This document shows positions 55,462 through 64,000 of a DNA stretch of 64,000 nt, piece after piece. A model generated the notes under the pieces. The model saw only the letters and a list, made by a program, of their open reading frames with translations. It made no database searches and was not told the origin of the DNA. Position 1 is the stretch's first letter, and each line of letters begins with the position of its first letter. Origin of the DNA: Chara braunii (taxonomy: Eukaryota; Streptophyta; Charophyceae; Charales; Characeae); the NCBI GenBank assembly GCA_003427395.1, contig BFEA01000168.1, forward strand, positions 32,006-96,005, written 5' to 3'. The position numbers and the translations under genes were made by a program.

Positions 55462-56169
55462 TTGTCTGTGATGAGCAAAACCCAGACAAAGCAAAGGCAA
55501 CTCAGGATGCCTTATGCACGGGAAGGCCCGCATATGCTCGGGCCAATTGAGAAAGAGGGAGGGCTCGAGGTGTCGTTGGCGGGTCAGAGCAGGAGAGTAC
55601 CCCTCTTCATGGTGGGGCATGTCGATAGGCACGCACATCTTTGTCTGGATCGAGTCTGGGTTTGATGATGAGCGGGAATGCGCAATTGTAAGGGTGAACT
55701 TGTACACCTCAGCCACCTTTTGGATCAAGCATGGGATAGAGTTGGCGCTTGGGCATGAGAGCCTGCTTGCTAGGCCTTAGCCAAGGCAGCTGCAGCTAAA
55801 TGGGCGAGGGAAGTGTCCCTTGATGGGGAAGAGCAAGTACTAACCCATATAGAAGTCAAGCGCGCGGGAGAGTTCGCGCTCCCATCGGCCCCACTACGAG
55901 TCGTCCAGCCTGGATTCCTCGTACAAAAGAATTTTGGTGGGCAGGCAAGGATAGAGGCGGCAGCGGAAGCTGCTCTGAGGGTTCGAGGATGGGAATATGG
56001 GCGCTATACATGTGAATTGATATATGGTTTGTATTTAGACCTGAAGTTTTCGCCCCCTAGTCAGTGGCTTAGGAGCATGGCCAACATAGTTGACGTATAT
56101 ATCAGTACTCATGATCCAGATGAAGAGGGTGAAGACTGGGAGAAAATTCGGGTGGCAGTGGGCCAATAG
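55462..56169 (+). CDS. Upstream ORF segments preceding gag, function unknown
   Basis: Two adjoining open stretches. The first (55,507-55,780, with one frame change near 55,660) reads MPYAREGPHMLGPIEKEGGL then VPLFMVGHVDRHAHLCLDRV and, in the next frame, NLYTSATFWIKHGIELALGH. The second (55,813-56,169, 118 residues) reads MSLDGEEQVLTHIEVKRAGE, an Ala-rich helix (ARIEAAAEAALRVRGWEYGR) and LKFSPPSQWLRSMANIVDVY, ending in an acidic tail. I do not recognise the domain. Its place between primer-binding site and gag recalls extra ORFs known in some plant Ty3 lineages (Tat/Ogre); this is analogy only. It may equally be the N-terminal part of Gag. Confidence 0.45.
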
Positions 56170-56305
56170 GCAATGCCTTATTTTCTTACTAAATGCGCTT
56201 CTTTTGACTTGGGTTGAGGCCTAATTGCATGAGTGAAAGGGTAGATAGCGTGATTTAAGCGGTAGCAGTTTGCCTTTGTCTGCCTGAGCTTACTTAAATT
56301 ACTAT

Positions 56306-57505
56306 TTGATGATCTATTGCCCGCTATGCGTATCAGGCTGTTGTCCACATCATGGCAGAAGAAAGCGGCTTCGCCAAGATCTTGCTTTGGAGGAATTCAT
56401 GCCTCATGAAGGTACTGCTGCACGAAGCGTTGCAAGAGTCAATGCCCCCAGACCTTCGTGCTTGCTGTTCCAAGGAAGGAACTTGTCTAGCTTTCTGCGC
56501 GACTTTCATGATTTTTGCCTTATGAAGACGTGGGACAAGAAAGCGATGTGGTACATGTTCCCTTTATTCGTTTGCGAAAGGCTAAGTGAGGAGGTGTATA
56601 CCCTCAAGCAGAAGACGAAAACGTGGGATGGGTTGGAGAGTTCCTTAAGGCTAAGGTTCCCAGAAGATGGGATAGAAGGCCAACGAGGGGAATGCTCTGT
56701 GCCACCAGTTGCGGGCGCACCATCGCAGGCAGAGTTAAGTGGGTTACAAAGACAAGTAAGGGCATTGGAAGAGAGGTTGGCATGACTGGAAGAGGCCAGG
56801 AAGGGTAAGCGGAAAATTTCAGAAGACTCCCCAAGTAAGCCGACTGGCCAGGGTGAAAGAGCAGTAGAGAAGGATGACCAAGAGTCACCCCTCTCGATAG
56901 GAACCCCAAAGAGGCGAGCCAGTGTTCAGGCGAGGGACAAAGGCAAGAGGGAGGATGAGATAAAAGAGGAGCACGGACCTCTCAAATTGACAAAGGCGCA
57001 GCGGAAGGCAAGGAACCTCGCTCAGGGCGGCCAAGGTACCGGAAAAGGGCAGAATTTGCGGCAAGCAGCGGTTACCCCGCAAGAGGGGGGAGGCGAGGCA
57101 AGACCAAGGGGGCCTCCTCTGATCGAGCAAGCACTACATGGGCAGTAGGTGCCGTGTAACGGAATGAACTTGTGGCCGACACCTAATCCTTATATGCCCT
57201 GGGCGCAAGGTAATTATATGGGCCCTTGGATGAACATGATGCGTCGTGGGCCCCCGCCAATCCAAATCCAACCTGTCGGGCCGTTGCGGCCACCAATGCA
57301 GCAAGTTTCGCAGGACAGTATGGCAGGTGGAAGGGGCCAAAGGCAGGCAGTTGGAAGGGACCGCGAAGATGGCGGGCGTGGCAGTACGGGCCGTGGAGAT
57401 GGTGGACGCGGCAATAGAGGTCGTGGGAATGACGGGCAAGGCGCCGAGGGTCGCGATGGAAGCCGGTGGAACCATAAGTGGGGCACGAGGAAGAAAGGGG
57501 CATGA
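56306..57505 (+). pseudogene. gag: Gag of giant-LTR element copy 3, RGG-rich C-terminus
   Basis: One frame of 400 codons with two in-frame stops. Capsid-like part: FQGRNLSSFLRDFHDFCLMK, KAMWYMFPLFVCERLSEEVY and TWDGLESSLRLRF (56,460-56,660). A short coiled coil follows (LSGLQRQVRALEERLA), then TGA at 56,783, a basic linker (KRKISEDSPSKPTGQGERA, LKLTKAQRKARNLAQGGQG), TAG at 57,147, a Pro/Met segment and a tail of GRGDGGRGNRGRGNDGQG repeats. There is no CCHC knuckle; the RGG tail is a plausible RNA-binding substitute (inference). Both stops are one C-to-T change from CGA and CAG. No protease or RT follows before 59.8 kb. Confidence 0.65.
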
Positions 57506-59827
57506 TGGTGCTGGATGAGGTGATTACTAAGGTGAATCAGGTGACTAAGAGTACGAGGTGGGTAGGCGAAACGACTAGGGGTTGTAAAGAGTAGAAAGGG
57601 GATAGAGCGGAGGAAGTGCAATAGGATATAATGAGGATTCATCCTGACCCCTGGGTCGGGAAATTTTTGTCAGTCGCCTGCACTGGATTCTTGGAGTCGT
57701 GTTGGTAAAGTCTAGTTGTACGTATACTGACCTGAAAATTGGAGTAGCAGGCTAACCGTTGCATGACCCTAACCCTGCACTAATTGGTAAATGCTAGTTG
57801 CATATTATGTGAGTCAGGACAAACATATACTTTGATGTGTGTACGTGTATGGATTAGATCCGGGGAGGGGTTTCGCAATAATGGTCCGGTAAAGTAACTT
57901 AGGTTGTAGATAGCTCAGCCATATAGGTGGAACCAGGGAGCAATGAGTGAGTGGGGACTGGTTCACCTATACGTAAGTAGGATCAAAGTTTCTTGTATAT
58001 AGAGACTGAGCTAGATATGTGCATATCTAAGTGTAGTCACGACTAGCTTGTCCATCTGTACATATGTAGATTGTAGTACTGGACGAATCGTTTGTTTCCT
58101 CTCTTGGTGCGATTTGGGTGGTTGTGGTGTGTGATATGTTGGTGTGTACAGTTGGGATAGATTTGTGTAATTTGAGGTTTGCGTATGATTGGGTATATTC
58201 TGAGGTATTTGTGTGTTAGAGATGTGGGTCACTCAGCAGAGTGGGGCGCGGGGGCTGGCTACCCTTAACGGTTTTTGAGGGAGGCACTCTTTTCTCTGGT
58301 GTACATAATGGAGTTGAAACTTTATGAGGCTTGGTTTTTGTGACGATCACTATCACTCTCACTTGTGTGGCTTTATCCTGAGGAATGTTGATTTTGTGTG
58401 AAAGATGTGTGAATATGTGACATGTAAAGCTGCCTACTCCTCGGTATACTCGTGCGGCCTGCTCATGAGCAGTTGATGAGGCAGAGCATACGGGGAGGAA
58501 GTGCAGTCCGTTTGTGAGAAGTTGTGAGGATTTTTAAAAGATTTATGAATCTTTGAGGCTCGGGTGCTTCACCATGCCGGTTGTTGATTACTTAAGTTGT
58601 GATGAGGACCCATAAGATGGTCTCTCAGTGATGTTTTGTTTTATGATCAGATCCCCCCAGATTTTTGGAGGAGGGGATGTTTGTTCTGTAATGAGACCCC
58701 CTTGGATTTTTGAAAAAAAGGATGGTTTTGTTGTTGGAAGACTCACCTTCAAAGGTGGGTAAACTGATTTATGGCATGGTAAGTTGTCTGGTGAGTGATA
58801 AAGTCTGACGAAAAGGGCCACATTTGCTTGGAATGTTTGGAAAGGTCGCAATGAGTGCAGGGCGAGAGATGTCTCAGGATGGGTGGTTGCTGGCTCTGAT
58901 CAAGTCAGGGGTCACGGCCTTGTGCATCTAGCGGTGATTTTGTTTGTGATTGTGCGAACGATGTCATGCTTTTTGTGGGAGAGCTGGTGAACGCCTTCAG
59001 ACCCCTGCGTAATCACTCAGTGGGCTCATGCTTTGTTTTGCGACGCTCCGTCTAACCACTTGCGCTAGTTCTGTGACATATTGGAGGAATACCAAGCTAA
59101 GCGGTAAAGGTTAGCACCTCTAGGGTGTAACCCCAGTGGATGGCTGCTAGCCGGCACAACCTGGCTGCGGGACCGCAGAGTAAGAGTTTAAGGGGAGTTA
59201 CCCGCCCCAGGGAAATTACTCCGTGGGATAGTGAAGGTTGAGGTTTTTTGTGAAATCCTGATTGAATGCTTATCAGAAGAAAACCTATTGTTGCATAACC
59301 AACGAGGATACTGCCGCCCAAATAACAACGCGGTGGGCCGTAGTCCTGGTCCGATCAGCCAGGCTATGGTGGGCCAAGATGGAGACCTAGCCCTTCTGTA
59401 CTAGACTGCAGAAAGAGTTGAGTGGATATTAAGTATACATATATACGTATACGCATGTGATTGTGAGAGATTTTTTTAAAAGGAAGGCGAGAGTGCCTTC
59501 AAAGGTCTCAGTTAAGGCCCGCGTCCCTAGTTATGGCCAAGACTGGGGATACCCAACGAGAAACCGAAGGTTGTCTAGGACCGAGGGTGGAGGACGATTG
59601 GGAAGGTCTTTCGAACTTATGTTGTCAGCGTCCTAGTGCCTGGACGATGAGGGCCCGGGTTAGAAACCTGGCAGCATATAGTTGTGGAGGCATGGGCTGA
59701 TAGAGGCCTCTACCCTGTGTCTCTCGGCTAATCGGATTCGTCCCTCCTTTCGTCAACATCTTGGGTAATCTGATAGTTTCCGATTCAGTGAAACGACGGG
59801 GACGTCGCTTAATGTGGTCCGGTAAGC
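57506..59827. other. Interval after gag with no pol
   Basis: Where protease and RT would be expected I see only short frames. Local structure: CTGCTCATGAGCAG palindrome (58,459-58,472) within a larger fold of CTCCTCGGTATACTC...GCATACGGGGAGG; paired phrases GATCCCCCCAGATTTTTGGA / GACCCCCTTGGATTTTTGAA (58,651 and 58,684). The element of copy 3 either lost pol or is non-autonomous. Confidence 0.45.
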
Positions 59828-60661
59828 TGTCGGCGCGAATACCCTTACAAGGGTATCCACCCTGGCTTTTGCAAGCGACAGAAAATAGTTTTGGTTTAAA
59901 GTTCAAGTATACCGCGCCAGGCGCGGCTGCGTCTGTAATTTATGTTGACTGGATGGTCGACTAGAATAGAGTGTATGTAGGCGCGCGGTTTTAAGGCGCG
60001 TGTGTGATTTTGCTGGTTGAGTGGGCAGCCGGTCTAGTCGACCGACCCGGACCGTGTTTTGGATTTGATCAAGGGACAAGAGTTTGCTTTTTTTTGTTAA
60101 CTTGCGCGACCTACGGTAGGACTGGCGCAAAGGAGGGCGCGCGGGGCAGCCACGGCGTAATCCAGGTAAGCCGGCGCGGGTGCCCAGCCACGGTACATCG
60201 GTTGTAGATAGAAAAAGGGGGACTTGGGTTGTTCTTCCCAGGCCTGGGCGCCGCGCGGTACTGTGTCATATGGGAATCCGCGCCAGGTTGTCTCAGGCTT
60301 GGGCTTAGCCCTATAGGTTATAGCATTTGGGCTATTGCTACAAAGATATGGGGATCGAGACCGACAGGTAGCAGCGCGGGAGCAGTGGAACAGCGTGAGG
60401 GTAAGGGGTTGAGGGTCCCGCGGGACTATCCTCCTTTTGTTTGGTCGGGGGAGTACGATCGCGGGCCCCGCCCCTTGGTACTAAGGGAGCCCCGGTAGTT
60501 CCTTCCCCAACAGTATTTCGGGATGCTCGGGTTTTTTTTTATGGCCCCGCTTCTAATAGAAAATCCGACGCTAGTCCGCGGCCCACAACCCCCACCGGCA
60601 GACTAGGAGTAAGGAGGCCGAGCGGCTTTTGGCGCCGCCACGGGGCATTACCCCGGTCGGA

Positions 60662-60726
60662 GTCCTTCGGGACATCTGTTAAAAATTGGAAGTGCCCCTG
60701 CGCACGACGGAGATGCATAAATCGAG
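60662..60726 (+). pseudogene. U6 snRNA-derived sequence, internally deleted
   Basis: AGTCCTTCGGGACATCTGTT and AAAAATTGGAA are followed directly by GTGCCCCTGCGCAC and CATAAATCGAGG. Compared with copy E, 21 bases containing the ACAGAGA box are deleted. It cannot be a working U6. Confidence 0.75.
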
Positions 60727-63089
60727 GGGCGGGGCCGCGGCTGAGCGTTGTCGGAGTGCCGAGTGTCGTCACACTGCGCGGAGTGAGAGGCCGGGTCGAC
60801 GACTGCGGGAACAAGGGAAGTGAGCGGAACGCAGTAAGCAGCGGGTGGAGTCGGGAGGAAGACGAGAGGGGGGCAGCGAGGATGAACCTGGCTGGGGCCG
60901 GCGTCGAACTGCGTTCGAAGGAGAAGACGAGGGAGTGAGCGAGAGGTGATGGGCGGGAGTGCTGAGGCAGCAAGGCAGGCGCCGTGGGAGGTGAGGCGGT
61001 GCTGCCACAACAGCCTGTGAGCATAGAAAGAAAGGATGAATCCGGACGGATAGGCGCGCCAGGTGCGGGCGGGACAAAGCGAACTATGGCGGATGCGAGT
61101 TGGACCATGAGGAGCGGGGAAACACGAAACTCACCCGATCTGTGATGAAATCGGGTGAGACAAAGTACATTTTTGAGGTTTAGGAGGCGGGCGAGTCAGA
61201 ATCTACGGTCAGATTAGGGCGACAGTTAGTAGGAAAGTAGGTAGTAGAGAAAGTTAGCTTGTCGAGCTATAGTGGGAAGGAGAGACGGGGAGAAGAAGGT
61301 ATCGATCTTACCTTTTTCCTGATGAAAACGGGAGGGGGGGGGGGTGTTATTTTGATGTTTTAGGATAGGGCGACCTTGAATTTGTAGTTAAATTGAGTGT
61401 TAGATCAGTAGATCAGAAGTTGGATAGAAGAGGTGTTGTGGGAAGCTATGGCGGGGAGATGGAGAAACGAATGCATGTTGCTCTCTTCTGAGCGGAATCC
61501 GATGTGGGAAGATTTGCGATAGGGGTTTCGGGACGCTGTGAGTAGGATGGAGAAGTTAGATTTGGGAAAGAGATTGTGGGTTTTGTGCTGCGACGAGCAT
61601 AGCCTGCGTACGGGGGAGGGGCTGGTTGAATGAGGAGTGAACCTGTCTGCGTTTGCGGACAGATTCATTCGATCTTGGACAAGCCCACAAAGCAAGTAGT
61701 GAGCGGTCAGCCGCTTGGTGGAAGCTTACCTGTGGACGGGAGCGCGGCTGCCCAGGCAACCAAAGAAACGTGACGACGACCAAAAAGTCGGGGGATTGCC
61801 TGAATAAGTCAAAGACGTCATCCGCCGTGTTGAGCCGAGTGCCCAAGGATTAGCTTTAAATCCGTGGGACTGATAGTTGGCCGGTGAACTGCTGTTCCAG
61901 TGTTGCTAGTCTAGGCCCCGCGTGCTATCAGTCTGCTCAGTCAAACTACCGCTGTTTTTTCGGACCGGGGCATTCCTAACCGTGCAGCGATAATCTGATT
62001 GCAACAGCAAGCCGACCATGGAGGCTGCAGTCTACCTGCAGAATGACGGTTGGCTCGGCCTGTAGACCGGAATGATGGGAAGGTGACTGCGGGGTCGTGA
62101 ATCTAACAATCTGGCCAATGTGCCACTTGATCCACAACTGAGCTCTCCTTCACATAGGGAGGGTGTGGGCTAGGTTTTCTCTCTCTTGCGCGACTCACAC
62201 GGCTGGTGGATGACAAGGTTGCGACTGCCGCACCCTTGCGGTTGGCTGTGCATGGTTGACTTATTGTTGCACTCTGTTTGCTTCCGCTACGCTGCTGCGC
62301 ACGGCTGTTGGGCGCGCGTGACGGCAAACTGCTACATATAGTTGGGTTGTTCAACAGGTACACACGGCTGTGCATGGTTAGTGGGCGCGCAGTACTGGCG
62401 AACCGCTGCTGCATTCTTACTTGAGCGTAACAACGGCACACGGTTACGACGGCCTGGGGGAGTGACTAGGCGACAATAAGAGGGTCTGTCAAGGATTGAG
62501 GGACCATTGAAGGTCCGATAGTTGGTATTTTGACTTCAGTCTGCCCAAACCGCGACGTGTTTCGACCAGCATTGCGGGGCCCTCAGGCGCATCAAGGCAT
62601 CAAGGCCCTCTCACGCGAGTCTAAGTGCACCCATTTTGTATCTGAGAGTCTCAAAACTATCTCTACCTGCCTTTCTTACTCCAGTCTGTTGGTACTAAGA
62701 GGAAGGCGGCAGGCGGAATTGCAACCCGTAATCCGCGCCAAGGCCTTTGTGGGAGGTTGCCCCACGAATTGCGGGAGCTCTGCTGGAACTCAGGGGGAGT
62801 TAAGGAGGCAGGGAACTGACAGGTAACCGTTGTTGTTCCTTCTATAAACCCAGATTATAACCCCTATCTATACGTCTCCCTATGTATTGGCTGAGTATGT
62901 TGTATGCAGCCCTACGTTGACTTTAGTTTGACTTTGAGGACATGAATCAGACTAAGTAAAGGAATGCATCTGCAATCTCAGTTTCAGTTTGTTGACTGCT
63001 TGAAGGCAGATTGTGAACAAGGGGGAATGGCATCAAGGAGAAGGTTGGGAGAAAGGCAGTTTTGTTTGAAGTTTGAATGAATCTTATAG

Positions 63090-63920
63090 GGTCGGGCACT
63101 GTTCCATAACATTGGATGGCCTAGCTGCTGTGTTTTATTTTTCGAATTGCATTGAGAATCAGACAAGTTCCATAAGATTGGATGGTCTGATTGCCCTGAC
63201 TTGCAAGGGTTTTACTATGATTAACTTTCAGGAGCCAAGCATGTTCCATAAGATTGGATGGCTTGGTTGCCTTGTTTAATTGGGTTGTACTCTGTTTCAT
63301 TAGTTTCTGAGCGAGGAAGTCGGGGCAAGTTCCATAAGATTGGATGACTTAGCCTCTTCCTGCTTTTGTTCTGAGGGAGTGATTTTGGCTGGGGGCGAGG
63401 CATGTTCCATAAGATTGGATGACCTTGGACTCATGCCACGCACAACTGAACCAGAGAAGAATGAACCTGACAGAGGACCAGACATGTTCCATAAGATTTG
63501 ATGATCTGACCCAAAGCCTCGCACATGCTGGAACCCAAAGGTTATAATTTGGTTTTATCTTAATACTATTCTACTTAAAAACAGGTTGGTCAGACAGGAT
63601 CCCATAAGATTGGGTGGTCTGACTATAACTTATCATAAATTTGAAGAGAGTATAATTAAAAATATAACTGAGGGTAACTTTGGGCAGACAGAGTTTTGTT
63701 TCTAAGATGAATGGCCCAGTCCTACGCTCAGCTTTTGAACACTAAGTTCAGAAAGGTACATATAACTTGGGTATTAAACAATTCATGGCGACCAAGCATT
63801 GTTTTTAAGATGAATGGCTTAGTCATGTGCCCAAAGGAAGAGATAAGTAGTTGTGCAACTTGTTCATGTATACTAAATGGCTGAGTCGAGCATGTTCCAC
63901 AAGATTAGATGACCTGACTT
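63090..63920 (+). repeat. Hairpin array 1, copy F
   Basis: Same hairpins as copy E at +30,276, including AATCAGAC/GTCTGATT (63,157-63,192), CCAAGC/GCTTGG (63,235-63,266) and GTCAGAC/GTCTGAC (63,589-63,623). Confidence 0.8.
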
Positions 63921-64000
63921 TACTCCTTATGTAAGCAGGGTATAAAGGGTTAAAGTATTGAGAGACTATGAACTATTGTCTGCCGAGTTGACTTGGGGTT

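Larger units (their letters stand above)
59828..64000 (+). mobile_element. Giant LTR, copy F (runs off the window)
   Basis: It starts TGTCGGCGCG with the palindrome at about 59,839-59,857 and follows copy E throughout: U6-like remnant (60,662-60,726), hairpin 61,130-61,159, hairpin array 1 (about 63,090-63,920) and TATA box (63,941-63,946). The window ends about 55 bp past the TATA box, so hairpin array 2 and the 3' end lie outside. Relative to E it is diverged by several percent before 61,818 and after about 63,713, and identical between. Confidence 0.8.

Overview
This is eukaryotic, transposon-dominated DNA. The mix of chromodomain-type Ty3/gypsy pol, several Gag types, long CT/GA microsatellites, two assembly gaps (26,354-26,495 and 39,134-40,028) and nested, decayed retroelements fits a large streptophyte genome. 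My best guess from memory of similar polyproteins is the charophyte alga Chara (C. braunii type); I could not verify this. I see no single-copy host gene that I would defend.

Layout. (1) 1-22 kb: a minus-strand gag-pro-RT retroelement (pieces at 21,430-19,598, 12,390-12,300 and 12,100-11,088) is broken by two insertions of one giant-LTR family. Copy 1 is a minus-strand 5' LTR (11,087-2,897) followed by a primer-binding site and a decayed gag (2,502-1,735). Copy 2 is a plus-strand solo LTR (12,391-19,597). Copy 1 carries a 1.13-kb hAT-like non-autonomous transposon (9,324-10,456); copy 2 preserves the matching empty site. (2) 22-28 kb: microsatellites, a gap and minisatellites, with no convincing gene. 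(3) 27.9-33.8 kb: two more LTR copies of the family head to head (copy D minus, copy E plus), then a partial hAT-like end and a gag-like pseudogene (minus). (4) 36-45.5 kb: a Ty3/gypsy chromovirus. Its protease and N-terminal RT (37,980-38,997) are open. After about 2.7 kb of foreign or assembly-derived sequence the rest of pol (41,705-44,136) resumes with eight stops and three frameshifts. The interruption holds a Nextera-type junction adapter, an 895-bp gap and a tandem array of U6 snRNA 3' domains. A 72/144-bp tandem repeat lies on both sides of pol. (5) 47-52 kb: gag fragments and an LTR/primer-binding-site junction. (6) 52.2-57.5 kb: LTR copy 3, its primer-binding site, upstream ORFs and a gag with an RGG-rich tail. 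(7) 59.8 kb to the end: LTR copy F, a near twin of copy E.

Main biological observation: the giant LTR (about 7.1 kb after removing nested DNA; ends TGTCG...CGACA) carries three separate families of regularly spaced hairpins. In the clearest family a fixed loop (TTCCATAAG[A/T]TTGG) sits inside stems whose sequence changes from hairpin to hairpin and copy to copy while the two arms stay complementary, which points to selection on structure. This family fills about 27-28 kb of the window. Main technical observation: the adapter junction, a sharply bounded identical tract shared by copies E and F, and the different decay state of the two pol halves show that the 38.9-41.7 kb interval, and possibly the E/F identity, should not be trusted without raw reads.
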